Shown: piece by piece, positions 14,163-21,977 of the stretch
Layout: each line of letters starts with the position of its first letter
Position numbering within the stretch: the first letter of the stretch is position 1
NCBI GenBank assembly: GCA_947591115.1
Contig: CANQCX010000006.1
Span: forward strand, 1 to 21,977
Direction of reading: 5' to 3'
Source: an uncultured Lachnospiraceae bacterium
GTDB lineage: Bacteria > Bacillota > Clostridia > Lachnospirales > Lachnospiraceae
DNA length: 21,977 nt
Notes under the pieces: generated by a model
Seen by the model: only the letters and a program-made list of their open reading frames with translations
What the model was told of the DNA's origin: nothing
Databases searched by the model: none
Translations under genes and position numbers: made by a program

Positions 14163-16187
14163 TTACATCTTTTCGCTGCCGCTTACGATCTGATAATAAA
14201 AATGAGATGTGATATCGTATACGATCACATAAAACAGCACAAATACCAGATAACAGCAGCAGAAGCTCAAGATCAGAAGCGTCTGATTCCGCAGCGCAAA
14301 CAGCACCAGCAGCTTGGAAATCAGCGGAAATGCAAAGATCAGATGCACGCCCGCAGCCAAAAGCGGCAGAAAAAAGACGGTCAACATCTGCGAATGGATG
14401 CTTTTGCGGATTTCCGTTTTTGTCATTCCGACCTTCTGCATGATCGCAAAACGCCCCTGATCTTCATAGCCTTCCGTAAGCTGCTTATAATACATGATCA
14501 GCACCGTTGCCGCCAAAAACATCAACCCCAGAAAAATGCCGAGGAAAAACAGGCCGCCAAACAGGCCATAAAAATCCGCGCGGTTATTTTCCAATCCTTC
14601 TACCGAAATTTCCGGAGAAAAACCGCTGTACGGGCCGCACAATTCCTGATGAAGCTCCTGACAGAGCGCAATCTTTTCTTCCGCCGAAAGCTCTACGTCA
14701 AATGCATAATAATAGGAAGAATATACCAGCGGATTGCCTTCGGAATCCTGTAATGCGGAAAACTTTTTGGCGAGCGCATCGTACTCCGATGTAAAGACGT
14801 AAACGGAGCTGACCGCACTGACAAGCGCCTCGCCGTCGTTCTTAAACTGATCTACCTGCTTTTTAATCTTCAACTCCCCATAAATGTCAATATCCAGCTT
14901 TTTTTCCGTAAAATAGTCGTTTACCGCATAAACGATTACTTCGTCCGGTTTTAGCGTCTCGTGCGTTCCCATCACGCGATTGTAGTCCTCTAACGGCACA
15001 AAATACAAATAGCGCACGCTTTCGTATGTGGCAAGCGAAAACTCATCCAGTGCGCGTATGTCGGTCAGCACCTTTTCGCCGGAAAAATATCCGGCAACTC
15101 CCATTTGATGAAATTCCATCACATTTTTTACCGCCTTGCGGTCTTCTCCCAAAACCTCCGCCACGCGCTGTTTTAATGTGGCTTCCTCGCTGTCGGTTCC
15201 CGCGGGCAGTTCGATCAGAATGTCACGCACATATCTTGACCGCAGGCTGTCCTCCGCCCCTACGTAAAGCGAAACGGTAGAAGAAAGGATAACCAGTACC
15301 ATCGTTGACAGAATGCAGATCGAGGCAAGTCCCGCCCCGTTGCGTTTCATGCGGTAAGCCATCGACGAAACGGAAACAAAATGCTGCGTTTTGTAGTAAT
15401 ATCTGCGATTTTTCTGCAGCAGCCTGCAGATCGTTACGGAACCGGCAATAAATAAAAGATATGTTCCGCAAATGACCAGTAAAACCGCTGCAAAAAACGA
15501 TACAAGCGCAGAGATCGGTTCTTTAATGGAAACCGCGATCCCATATGCGGCAGCCAAGATCAAAACGCCCAGTACCGCGAGCAGCCAGTTGCCCTTTGGC
15601 CGCCTTTCCCCTACATTTTCACTGTGCAGAAGCTCTACCGGCCTTGACACATAAATCTGTACCGCGCTGCCCAGAAAGATCAGCGTAAAAAGGCACACAA
15701 ACCATACCGCAGCGGAAACGGCTGCGTCTTGGGAAACGAAAAACGCGTCGTTTACGTTTTGTCCCATGATTTTTACCATGCAGGCTTCCGCCAGCTTGGA
15801 GAAGAGAATTCCGCACAGTAAACCGCCGGCAAGCGCAATTACCGACGTAATCAGGCTTTCCCAGAGCTGGATGTGTATCAGGTTCCATTTTCCCATTCCC
15901 AGAATATTATACAGTCCGAATTCCTTCTTTCTCCGGCGGAGCAAAAAAGAATTGGTATAAAACAGAAAAATAACAGAAAAAACAAGAACGACTCCGCGTC
16001 CGAAATCCAGAATAGAAGCCATCGCGGCGCCTCCCACCATATTTTGAAGAACCGGCAGCCTGCTTAAAAAATAAATGATGTAATACATCATGACCACACC
16101 GATACACGTAATCAGGTACGGAATATACAGCTTACGGTTTTTGTAGATTCCCATTCCCGCAAGCTTCGGATAAAATCCCATCTTCAT
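14163..16187 (-). CDS. BceB-type ABC transporter permease
   Basis: 674 residues, FtsX-like permease of the Bce peptide-antibiotic resistance family. Membrane helices cluster near 20-40, 60-80, 108-130, 155-175, 200-220, 230-250 and 290-310. A large extracellular domain of about 220 residues (about 312-530) follows, then three more helices, the expected 10-helix BceB plan. The motif RRRKKEFGLYNILGMGKWN after helix 2 is characteristic. In this family the transporter removes bacitracin-like or lantibiotic peptides from their lipid targets and also acts as the sensor for the kinase. The start overlaps the ATPase stop (ATGA), with GGAGG inside the ATPase gene. Target drug unknown. Confidence 0.9.
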   Translation of the reverse strand: MKMGFYPKLAGMGIYKNRKLYIPYLITCIGVVMMYYIIYFLSRLPVLQNMVGGAAMASILDFGRGVVLVFSVIFLFYTNSFLLRRRKKEFGLYNILGMGKWNLIHIQLWESLITSVIALAGGLLCGILFSKLAEACMVKIMGQNVNDAFFVSQDAAVSAAVWFVCLFTLIFLGSAVQIYVSRPVELLHSENVGERRPKGNWLLAVLGVLILAAAYGIAVSIKEPISALVSFFAAVLLVICGTYLLFIAGSVTICRLLQKNRRYYYKTQHFVSVSSMAYRMKRNGAGLASICILSTMVLVILSSTVSLYVGAEDSLRSRYVRDILIELPAGTDSEEATLKQRVAEVLGEDRKAVKNVMEFHQMGVAGYFSGEKVLTDIRALDEFSLATYESVRYLYFVPLEDYNRVMGTHETLKPDEVIVYAVNDYFTEKKLDIDIYGELKIKKQVDQFKNDGEALVSAVSSVYVFTSEYDALAKKFSALQDSEGNPLVYSSYYYAFDVELSAEEKIALCQELHQELCGPYSGFSPEISVEGLENNRADFYGLFGGLFFLGIFLGLMFLAATVLIMYYKQLTEGYEDQGRFAIMQKVGMTKTEIRKSIHSQMLTVFFLPLLAAGVHLIFAFPLISKLLVLFALRNQTLLILSFCCCYLVFVLFYVIVYDITSHFYYQIVSGSEKM

Positions 16188-16942
16188 GCCTTTTCACCTC
16201 CGGTCGCTAATACGGTAAGCGTATTGGAGATATTCTGATACAGCACCTCGCTGCTCTGCTCGCCCCGATAAATCTGATGAAAAACCTCGCCGTCCTTGAT
16301 AAACAGTACGCGGCTGGCATGGCTGGCTGCTTTTACGGAATGCGTGACCATTAAAATCGTCTGTCCGTCTTTGTGTATTTCGGAAAACAGATTCAGCAGT
16401 TCATCGGACGCCTTCGAATCCAATGCGCCCGTCGGCTCGTCCGCCAAAATCAGCTTCGGCTCTGAAATCAACGCTCGGGCAACTGCCGCGCGCTGCTTCT
16501 GTCCTCCGGAAACCTCATACGGATATTTTTCCAGAATTTCCCGAATCCCCAGTTTATCCGCAATCGGCAAAAGCCTCTGTTCCATTTCCCGATAGCTTTT
16601 TCCTGCCAGCACCAACGGCAGAAAAATATTATCCTTCAGCGAAAAGGTGTCCAGAAGATGAAATTCCTGAAATACAAATCCCAGATTATCCCTGCGGAAC
16701 GATGCAATGCGGCTTTCTTTGATCTGCGCCAGACTGCTGCCCTCCAGCAGCACCTCTCCGCTGGTCGGCTTATCAAACGCCGCTAAAATATTAAGGAGCG
16801 TGGTCTTTCCGGAACCGCTCTCCCCCATGATCGCAACATATTCGCCCTTTTCCACACGAAACGTAACATTGCGCAGCGCTTCGATCTGGCTGCCGCCGAA
16901 ACGGGTGGTATAGATTTTCTTTAAGTGCCGAACTTCTAACAT
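16184..16942 (-). CDS. BceA-type ABC transporter ATP-binding protein
   Basis: 252 residues. Walker A GESGSGKTT (40-48), Q-loop Q92 (FQEFHLLDTF), signature VSGGQKQ (144-150), Walker B LILADEP with catalytic E169, and H-loop H201. The sequence is of the MacB/LolD/BceA group, and the adjoining large permease places it with Bce systems. It powers target-protecting removal of peptide antibiotics. AGGAGG (16951-16956 on the complementary strand) lies 8 nt upstream of ATG 16942. It is separated from the kinase gene by 111 nt holding an operator and a promoter, so the ABC pair forms its own inducible transcript. Confidence 0.93.
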   Translation of the reverse strand: MLEVRHLKKIYTTRFGGSQIEALRNVTFRVEKGEYVAIMGESGSGKTTLLNILAAFDKPTSGEVLLEGSSLAQIKESRIASFRRDNLGFVFQEFHLLDTFSLKDNIFLPLVLAGKSYREMEQRLLPIADKLGIREILEKYPYEVSGGQKQRAAVARALISEPKLILADEPTGALDSKASDELLNLFSEIHKDGQTILMVTHSVKAASHASRVLFIKDGEVFHQIYRGEQSSEVLYQNISNTLTVLATGGEKA

Positions 16943-16953
16943 GATAATATCCT

Positions 16954-16972
16954 CCTGTATATGATCTACAGG
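16954..16972 (-). repeat. Small hairpin over the leader of the ABC operon
   Basis: CCTGTA / TACAGG with a 7-nt loop. It covers the predicted transcription start (about 16969) and runs into the first bases of the AGGAGG ribosome binding site. It could be a minor RNA hairpin or a second protein site. Confidence 0.35.
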
Positions 16973-16975
16973 TTT

Positions 16976-17004
16976 ATTATAAAAACCGGAAAAATGCGCC
17001 GCAA
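16976..17004 (-). promoter_or_regulatory. Promoter of the ABC transporter pair
   Basis: Minus-strand TTGCGG (16999-17004), 17-nt spacer, TATAAT (16976-16981). The -10 is perfect and the -35 is weak, as expected for a promoter needing an activator bound upstream. Confidence 0.75.
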
Positions 17005-17033
17005 TGGATTCGGCTTACATTTCTCCGGTCCGG

Positions 17034-17051
17034 TCTTACAAAACTGTAAGA
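17034..17051. promoter_or_regulatory. BceR-type operator
   Basis: Perfect inverted repeat TCTTACA-AAAC-TGTAAGA. It contains the TnACA-N4-TGTnA core recognised by BceR-like regulators. It lies 2 nt beyond the kinase stop codon and 29 nt upstream of the -35 box of the ABC pair, a position suited to activation. Confidence 0.75.
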
Positions 17052-17053
17052 TG

Positions 17054-18067
17054 CTATTCCGTTCTTACCTCTTTCTGCTCTAAAAAGATACGCACGCTCG
17101 TACCTTTTCCTACGACAGATTCCACCTCGATGCGGTGTCCCAGATTGCTGCAGATCCGTCTGCATAAATACAATCCCAGACCGGAGGCTTTTTTATCCTC
17201 CCTGCCGTTAAAGCCGGTAAACCCTTTTTCAAAAATGCGCGGGACATCCTCCGGCGCAATACCGATACCGGTATCTTTCATGCACAAAGTTTTCGGCTCC
17301 TCCAGCACAATGGAAATGCCGCCCTCTCTTGTATATTTTAATGCATTCGACAGCACCTGCCCGATCACAAACAACAGCCATTTTTCATCCGTCAGCACCC
17401 GACAGTCCAGCGGTTCATAATCCAGACGCAGCTTTTTCCCAATAAACTGCGGTGCAAGCTGCCGGACGGCCTGCCGCACGATGGGATCCAATTCCTGCTC
17501 TTTGAGTACGTAATCCGTACTTTCGCTGTCCAGCCGCAGATAGCACATGACCATTTCCACATACTGTTCGATCCTTACCAGATCCATTTCCAGCTCGCGG
17601 CATAGCTGACTGTCCTGACTCTGCAATTTCAGCCGCATCGCCGCGATGGGCGTTTTAATCTGATGCGCCCACATCATATAATAATCCGACAGCTCCGCAT
17701 AGCGGCGTTCTCCGTCCGCCTCCAGACCTTTCAGCCTCTCCAAAAGCTGGCCGAGCCATTTCTGATAGGCTTCCTCCCATACATTGTCCGGCCTCGGAAG
17801 CAGCTCCAGACGGGCATAAAAGCCGTCCGGCAGGTCCTCCTTTCGCATGATCACATCTTGGAAAAACGTCCGGTATTTTCTCCGGAAACGCAGAAAATCC
17901 GAAAGCATTACCGCCGCCCCGAGAAAAGCGCACAGGGCAAACGCATAAAGGGATACCGCAAGCGGCATCCCCCACAACCAACAGATAACCGTATAAATAA
18001 GCGCCCATGCCAGACAAAGCAGCCACAATTTCCACCGCATCCGAAGCCACGAAACAAATACCTGCAT
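17054..18067 (-). CDS. BceS-type intramembrane-sensing histidine kinase
   Basis: 337 residues. Two N-terminal membrane helices (about 12-32 and 36-57) are joined by only a few residues (WGMPL), so there is no extracellular sensor domain; kinases of this type get their signal from the partner ABC permease. H-box MMWAHQIKTPIAAM with phospho-acceptor H135, where the W-x-HQIKTP form is typical of BceS. N-box N241 (VLSNALKYT), then KDTGIGI and SGLGLYL. The start is 4 nt past the response regulator stop, with TTGGAG 7 nt upstream. It should phosphorylate the neighbouring regulator and, through it, turn on the ABC pair. Confidence 0.93.
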   Translation of the reverse strand: MQVFVSWLRMRWKLWLLCLAWALIYTVICWLWGMPLAVSLYAFALCAFLGAAVMLSDFLRFRRKYRTFFQDVIMRKEDLPDGFYARLELLPRPDNVWEEAYQKWLGQLLERLKGLEADGERRYAELSDYYMMWAHQIKTPIAAMRLKLQSQDSQLCRELEMDLVRIEQYVEMVMCYLRLDSESTDYVLKEQELDPIVRQAVRQLAPQFIGKKLRLDYEPLDCRVLTDEKWLLFVIGQVLSNALKYTREGGISIVLEEPKTLCMKDTGIGIAPEDVPRIFEKGFTGFNGREDKKASGLGLYLCRRICSNLGHRIEVESVVGKGTSVRIFLEQKEVRTE

Positions 18068-18071
18068 ATTT

Positions 18072-18755
18072 TTACTCCAAAAGATAACCCATCCCTACTT
18101 TTGTTGCAATAAAATCCTCCAAACCCGCACGATCCAGCTTCTTCCGCAGACGGTTTACATTTACGGAAAGCGTATTTTCATCTACGAAACTTTCATCCTC
18201 CCACAGACGGCGCATCAGCTTATCCCGACTGACCACCCGCCCCTTCTGCTCCATCAGCGTCTTAAGGATGCGGAATTCATTTTTGGTCAGATCGATCTGC
18301 TCTCCCCGATAGGTCAGAACCGCATCCGCGAGGTTTAAAAGTGCGCCCCGATGCTCCAGTATCGGGGATTTCCCGCCAAAATCATAGGTGCGCCGCAGCA
18401 GCGCCTGTACTTTGGCGATCAGAACCTCCATGTCAAACGGCTTTGAGATAAAATCATCTCCGCCCATATTCATTGCCATGACAATATTCATCTTGTCCGA
18501 AGCGGAGGAAAGAAAAATAACCGGAACTTTGGACGCTTTCCGGATCTGGCTGCACCAATGATAGCCATTAAAAAACGGAAGCGTAATATCCATCAGAACA
18601 AGGTGCGGCGCAAACGCCGCAAATTCCTGAAGAATTTCCCCGAAAGCTTTGGCGCATTGAACGCGAAATCCCCATGCGGCAAGCGATTTCTCCACTGCTT
18701 GAGCAATCCCCATATCATCTTCCACAACATAAATGCGATATTCCGCCTCGGTCAT
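18072..18755 (-). CDS. BceR-type response regulator (OmpR family)
   Basis: 227 residues. Receiver domain with acidic pocket E12-D13-D14, phospho-acceptor D56 (LVLMDITLP), S83/S84 as the switch residue and K105 (FISKPFD). A C-terminal OmpR-type winged helix follows at about 130-227 (LTKNEFRILKTLMEQKGRVVSRDKLM then LWEDESFVDENTLSVNVNRLRKKL). The DNA-binding part is typical of BceR and fits the nearby TCTTACA-N4-TGTAAGA site. RBS AGGAG is 8 nt upstream of ATG 18755. Only 5 nt separate it from the AI-2E-family gene, so the two are likely cotranscribed. Confidence 0.94.
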   Translation of the reverse strand: MTEAEYRIYVVEDDMGIAQAVEKSLAAWGFRVQCAKAFGEILQEFAAFAPHLVLMDITLPFFNGYHWCSQIRKASKVPVIFLSSASDKMNIVMAMNMGGDDFISKPFDMEVLIAKVQALLRRTYDFGGKSPILEHRGALLNLADAVLTYRGEQIDLTKNEFRILKTLMEQKGRVVSRDKLMRRLWEDESFVDENTLSVNVNRLRKKLDRAGLEDFIATKVGMGYLLE

Positions 18756-18760
18756 TTCTT

Positions 18761-19981
18761 CTACTCCTGTTTTGGTTCGTCCGTCTCCGGCTCCGTTTCC
18801 TGCGCAGCCGTTTGGTCGGACAGCTTCATTTTAACCCGCAGCGGAACTACCTCCTGTCCCCTGTTGCTGCGCTTTTTGACGTCGCGCTTCAAAAGCTGGT
18901 ACAAAGAAGCACACAGCGGTACGCCGAGCAGCATTCCTCCGATTCCCAGAATTCCGCCGCCGACCGTAACCGCCGCAAGCACCCAGATACCCGGAAGTCC
19001 GATGGAACTGCCCACAACACGCGGATAGATCAGATTATCCTCCAACTGCTGCAGGATCACAAGGAAGACCAAAAACATCAGTGCCTTAATCGGCGATACT
19101 GTAAAGATCATAAACGCACCGATAAATGCGCCGATATAAGCGCCCGCAACCGGAATCAGCGCCGTAAAACCGATCAGGCAACCAATCATGGTCGCATACG
19201 GGAACCGGAAAATCCACATGCCGATCATGCATAAAGAGCCGATGATCACAGCTTCCACGCACTGTCCCACAATAAAGCTGTGAAAAGAATGATTCACTGT
19301 GCGAAGCACGTAAACAAGCCTGTCCTCTCCTTCCCTGCTCATATAAGTATGCACTAGCTGCATAAAATTTCTCCCCAGCTTTTCTTTGCCTGCCAGAATG
19401 TAAATGGAAAAAATAAATCCCAGAAAAAAAGTGATCAGCGCAGAAAAGAACGAGCTCAGCAGGGAAATAATCGAATTCATCGCCCCTCCGAAACCGGTCA
19501 AGATCATATCCGCCGCCGTTTTTACGATATTCGGCCAATTGATATCCTGATTCAAAAGCAGTTTTGTATTTCCGGATAAATAACGGCTGATCTCAAAATG
19601 TTTTTCCAGCCAGTCATATGCCGTATTCAGCGCTTCCGGAAGCATTTCGATCAGCACGCCGACACATGCCGCCAATTCCGGAAAAATCATCTGCGAAATG
19701 ACTACCAAAATCAAAAAAACCGTTAAAAAAGCAAGCACCATGCAGATGGGCCGTTTTAACTTCCGGATCGCCGCGCGCTTACAGATGATCACATAATATT
19801 TTTCGTAGAAGCTCATCAAAATGTTTACTACATATGCGATGGCACATCCGATCAGCAGCGGAAACGCCGCCCCGATAACCGCCAAAAAAAGATTTGAAAA
19901 TGCCGCCCAGTAATAGATCAGCAAAAAAACAGACATTGCCGTTACGATCAGCCTAAAACAAGTCTTCCAATCAATTTTCAT
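18761..19981 (-). CDS. AI-2E family transporter (PF01594-like)
   Basis: 406 residues with about eight membrane helices: two at the N-terminus (10-55), one near 79-100, a soluble helical segment (105-190), then the rest to about residue 360. The C-terminal half has the family core ALIPVAGAYIGAFIGAF, then QQLEDNLIYPRVVGSSIGLP and GGILGIGGMLLGVPL. Members include an AI-2 exporter (TqsA) and sodium/proton antiporters, so the cargo is open. An acidic tail (ETEPETDEPKQE) ends the protein. AGGAGGG lies 4 nt upstream of ATG 19981. Being first in the operon with the BceR/BceS-type genes is a notable arrangement. Confidence 0.88.
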   Translation of the reverse strand: MKIDWKTCFRLIVTAMSVFLLIYYWAAFSNLFLAVIGAAFPLLIGCAIAYVVNILMSFYEKYYVIICKRAAIRKLKRPICMVLAFLTVFLILVVISQMIFPELAACVGVLIEMLPEALNTAYDWLEKHFEISRYLSGNTKLLLNQDINWPNIVKTAADMILTGFGGAMNSIISLLSSFFSALITFFLGFIFSIYILAGKEKLGRNFMQLVHTYMSREGEDRLVYVLRTVNHSFHSFIVGQCVEAVIIGSLCMIGMWIFRFPYATMIGCLIGFTALIPVAGAYIGAFIGAFMIFTVSPIKALMFLVFLVILQQLEDNLIYPRVVGSSIGLPGIWVLAAVTVGGGILGIGGMLLGVPLCASLYQLLKRDVKKRSNRGQEVVPLRVKMKLSDQTAAQETEPETDEPKQE

Positions 19982-20019
19982 ACTTCCCTCCTAAATCATG
20001 TCCTCTTATTTTATCTCAT

Positions 20020-20048
20020 ATTATATCCTTTCTTTTCCAAATAGAAAA
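20020..20048 (-). promoter_or_regulatory. Probable promoter of the AI-2E/regulator/kinase operon
   Basis: Minus-strand TATAAT (20020-20025) with a 17-nt spacer to the poor -35 TTTTCT (20043-20048). The -10 is perfect; the -35 is weak. It is the only credible start signal between the DUF3783 gene and ATG 19981. Confidence 0.45.
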
Positions 20049-20066
20049 GGCGGGAATGCATAAATT

Positions 20067-20438
20067 TTATTTTCTAACGCTCTGATGCTCCTTGCGCAGC
20101 TCCTCAAATAACCTAAGCGGCGTCCAGAAAACATTGTACTGCGTCAAAACCGCTTTTAAGCCGATCGGCGCGTTTCCGCTGTTTTTATATTCCTGTAAAA
20201 ACCCGTCTACCTGTTCGGAATTCATGCCGGAAAATACCAGCATTTCCGCCGGAAGCGCCGCGCCCCGATAAACGGCGGCTTCTTTTTCAAAGCCTTTGAT
20301 TTTTGCCAGAAATCCCATTTTCTGCTCGTAATCCTTCGGCGCTACCTTATAAAGCGCGATCTTTCTGGTGCGGCAGATCTGTGTAATCGCTTTTTCCTTT
20401 TCCCTGTCCGCCTGAAATAACAAAATTGTCTGTGCCAT
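20067..20438 (-). CDS. DUF3783 domain protein
   Basis: 123 residues. The C-terminal half, from EMLVFSGMNSEQVDGFLQEY through GLKAVLTQYNVFWTPLRLFEEL, matches the DUF3783 pattern common in Clostridia; function unknown. The N-terminal half (AQTILLFQADREKEKAITQICR) looks like a small alpha/beta fold. No membrane helix or signal peptide. ATG 20438 is chosen because AGAGGAAAG lies just upstream; an extension of 10 residues to 20468 has no ribosome binding site. It is transcribed from its own promoter, back to back with the DUF4173 gene. Confidence 0.8.
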   Translation of the reverse strand: MAQTILLFQADREKEKAITQICRTRKIALYKVAPKDYEQKMGFLAKIKGFEKEAAVYRGAALPAEMLVFSGMNSEQVDGFLQEYKNSGNAPIGLKAVLTQYNVFWTPLRLFEELRKEHQSVRK

Positions 20439-20480
20439 TTTTCTTTCCTCTTGTATCTTTTTTCGCAAAGCTTTTTTTCT

Positions 20481-20509
20481 ATTTTATCCAGCCTCTTTTC
20501 TTCTGTCAA
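20481..20509 (-). promoter_or_regulatory. Promoter of the DUF3783 gene
   Basis: Minus-strand TTGACA (20504-20509), 17-nt spacer, TAAAAT (20481-20486). The predicted start is near 20474, about 36 nt upstream of the ATG. Confidence 0.82.
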
Positions 20510-20515
20510 CGATTT

Positions 20516-20540
20516 AAATTTGTCGTAATTCGATAAATTT
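20516..20540. repeat. 10-bp-arm inverted repeat between divergent promoters
   Basis: AAATTTGTCG and CGATAAATTT, separated by TAATT; the arms pair fully with one G-U. It lies 3 nt before the -35 box of the DUF4173 gene and 6 nt behind the -35 box of the DUF3783 gene, so it could serve as one operator for both. It matches no operator I know. Confidence 0.55.
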
Positions 20541-20543
20541 TCC

Positions 20544-20572
20544 TTGTAATTTGAAAACAAATAGGGTATACT
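20544..20572 (+). promoter_or_regulatory. Promoter of the DUF4173 gene
   Basis: TTGTAA (20544-20549), 17-nt spacer, TATACT (20567-20572). The predicted start is near 20579, about 25 nt before the ATG. Confidence 0.7.
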
Positions 20573-20603
20573 CCTCTTAAATACTTTTGAAAAGGAGGAA
20601 TCC

Positions 20604-21977
20604 ATGATGAATGAAATCAACCAAAACACCGTCCATGAACCTAATCCGCAGCAAATGCCGCCTGCTTTTGCCTGCGGCGAGTCCATGGAACAGAAAAAAC
20701 AGCGCGCAGCTTTGTTTGAGGCGCTTTTTCTTCCTACGCTGCTGTACGCTGTTTTGTATACTTTTTTCCTTTATGATGCCTTCAGCAGCATTACCGTACC
20801 TTTTTTTGTGATCGCTACGCTGATCTACTGCGTTTACTGCCTGAAGAAAGTCGGCATCCAATGGAAAAAGGGAAGCCTTTTCTATGCGGCAGGTATGCTG
20901 CTGCTCGGAATTTCCTCGTCTTTGACCGGAAGCATTCCGCTCCTTACGATGAATACCGTCGGAATCATGGTATTGCTTGTCTGTATGCTTTTGCATAATT
21001 TTTATCAGGATCGCGAGTGGTCCTTCGGCAAATACCTTTCCGCTTTTTTTACCGCTGTTTTCGGGGCGTTCAAAAGCATCGGGGAGCCGTTCTGCGACGC
21101 TTCCGGCTATTCGAGACTGCATACGCGTAAACGGCAGTCCCGAATCCTCTATGTCATCATCGGAGCTGCCATCGCCCTTCCGCTTTTGATCGTGATCATT
21201 TTGATGCTTTATTACGCCGACGCCGTTTTTGCGCAGTTTATCCGCAGTCTCCGGCCAAATTTTTATCCGGAAACGCTTGGAGGCATCCTTTTCCTATTTT
21301 TATTTGCATTTTTTTCGTCCTACTGCGGAATCCGTTTTCTTTGGAAACGAGAAATCAAAGAAGAATTCTCGGATTGTCGGAAATTTGAACCGCTGATCGC
21401 CATTACGATCCTGTCTTTGATTTCCGTTGTATACCTGTTTTTCTCCCTGATCCAGCTTGTGTATCTGTTCTGGGGAAAATTACAGCTTCCTGACGGCTAC
21501 ACATACGCCGCCTATGCGCGGGAAGGCTTTTTCCAGCTTTTATTTGTCTGCATCTTAAATGTGGTCATCGTGCTGCTGATATTGACCTTCTTCCGCAAAA
21601 ATACAGTGCTGAACCTGCTGCTTACGCTGATTTCCTGCTGTACCTTCATTATGCTTGCCTCCAGCGCATTCCGCATGTATATGTATATCAAAAATTACAA
21701 CCTGACGTTTCTTCGGATTTTTGTGCTTTGGACGCTTGCGGTAACCGCTCTGCTGTTGGTCGGGATCGTAATCCAGATCTACCGCCCGAAATTTCCGCTG
21801 TTTTCGTACTGCCTTACTACGGTTGCCCTATGTTATCTGATCCTGTCCTTTGCTCATCCGGATTACTGGATTGCCAAATACAATCTGGAAAATATGGAAA
21901 GCCAGTCCCTTAGCGATATGGATTACCTGTATTTATCGGAGCTTTCCTCGGATGCCGCTCCGATCATTGCGCAATAC
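20604..21977 (+). CDS. DUF4153/DUF4173 membrane protein, 5' part
   Basis: Open for 458 codons to the end of the window, with no stop; the 3' end lies outside. Residues 1-34 are a polar, Pro/Gln-rich N-terminus. At least ten hydrophobic helices follow (for example 37-57, 62-80, 92-106, 115-131, 181-203, 225-243, 263-290, 306-330, 334-352, 369-392). The segment GYTYAAYAREGFFQLL (298-313) and the following SSAFRMYMYIKNYNLT are characteristic of the DUF4173 family. Function unknown. AAGGAGG is 5 nt upstream of ATG 20604; a second ATG follows directly. The fragment ends in a soluble segment (HPDYWIAKYNLEN). Confidence 0.85.
   Translation, partial: MMNEINQNTVHEPNPQQMPPAFACGESMEQKKQRAALFEALFLPTLLYAVLYTFFLYDAFSSITVPFFVIATLIYCVYCLKKVGIQWKKGSLFYAAGMLLLGISSSLTGSIPLLTMNTVGIMVLLVCMLLHNFYQDREWSFGKYLSAFFTAVFGAFKSIGEPFCDASGYSRLHTRKRQSRILYVIIGAAIALPLLIVIILMLYYADAVFAQFIRSLRPNFYPETLGGILFLFLFAFFSSYCGIRFLWKREIKEEFSDCRKFEPLIAITILSLISVVYLFFSLIQLVYLFWGKLQLPDGYTYAAYAREGFFQLLFVCILNVVIVLLILTFFRKNTVLNLLLTLISCCTFIMLASSAFRMYMYIKNYNLTFLRIFVLWTLAVTALLLVGIVIQIYRPKFPLFSYCLTTVALCYLILSFAHPDYWIAKYNLENMESQSLSDMDYLYLSELSSDAAPIIAQY

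Noticed and set aside
1..21977. CRISPR array, tRNA genes, insertion sequences or prophage
   Set aside because: No repeat-spacer pattern, cloverleaf sequence, transposase or integrase was seen on either strand.

Overview
The window looks like chromosomal DNA from a Clostridia bacterium, most likely Lachnospiraceae. The evidence is the protein families present (TatD-associated radical SAM protein, clostridial-type NifU/NifS, HPr-like protein without the phospho-histidine, reverse rubrerythrin, DUF3783 and DUF4173 proteins), AGGAGG-type ribosome binding sites, sigma-A promoters of the TTGACA-N17-TATAAT class, and a long Gram-positive-type SRP RNA. The window is mostly housekeeping and regulatory content. 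I see no phage, transposon, CRISPR array or tRNA gene.

Layout. (1) Positions 1-519 hold the 3' end of a radical SAM gene on the plus strand. It converges on a long minus-strand run (6963 down to 537): tadA, SRP RNA, a PsiE-like membrane protein, an AlkD-like protein, nudC, an Rrf2/IscR regulator, nifS, nifU, mnmA and an HPr-like protein. The psiE-alkD-nudC genes overlap by ATGA junctions. iscR has a consensus promoter embedded in the tail of nudC and heads an Fe-S assembly/tRNA thiolation operon. (2) Positions 7052-8532 hold a GNAT acetyltransferase and a two-domain protein with a Pro/Glu/Lys/Ala-rich linker; the two genes converge and overlap at their 3' ends. (3) Positions 8654-9748 are a peroxide-stress unit: perR with its promoter, reverse rubrerythrin, and a strong terminator. 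(4) Positions 9820-14117 hold a hybrid sensor histidine kinase broken by a frameshift and a dCache chemoreceptor that carries the amino-acid-binding motif; each has its own promoter. (5) Positions 14163-19981 are a Bce-type antimicrobial-peptide sensing and resistance module: response regulator, intramembrane-sensing kinase, a BceR-type operator (TCTTACA-N4-TGTAAGA) with promoter, ABC ATPase and large FtsX-like permease. An AI-2E family transporter gene lies directly upstream of the regulator. (6) Positions 20067-21977 hold a divergent pair, a DUF3783 protein and a DUF4173 membrane protein (cut by the window end). They share an intergenic region with two good promoters and a 10-bp-arm inverted repeat.

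How the parts work together: NifS supplies sulfur, NifU builds clusters and MnmA uses sulfur for s2U34 of tRNA. MnmA here has the CxxC plus distal Cys pattern, which may itself bind an Fe-S cluster. PerR probably controls rubrerythrin. The Bce kinase/regulator pair should activate the ABC pair through the operator just behind the kinase gene. No completely new system was found. The best leads are the Bce operator architecture, the amino-acid motif in the chemoreceptor, the Fe-S-type MnmA, the frameshifted kinase and the unexplained palindrome before the DUF4173 gene.
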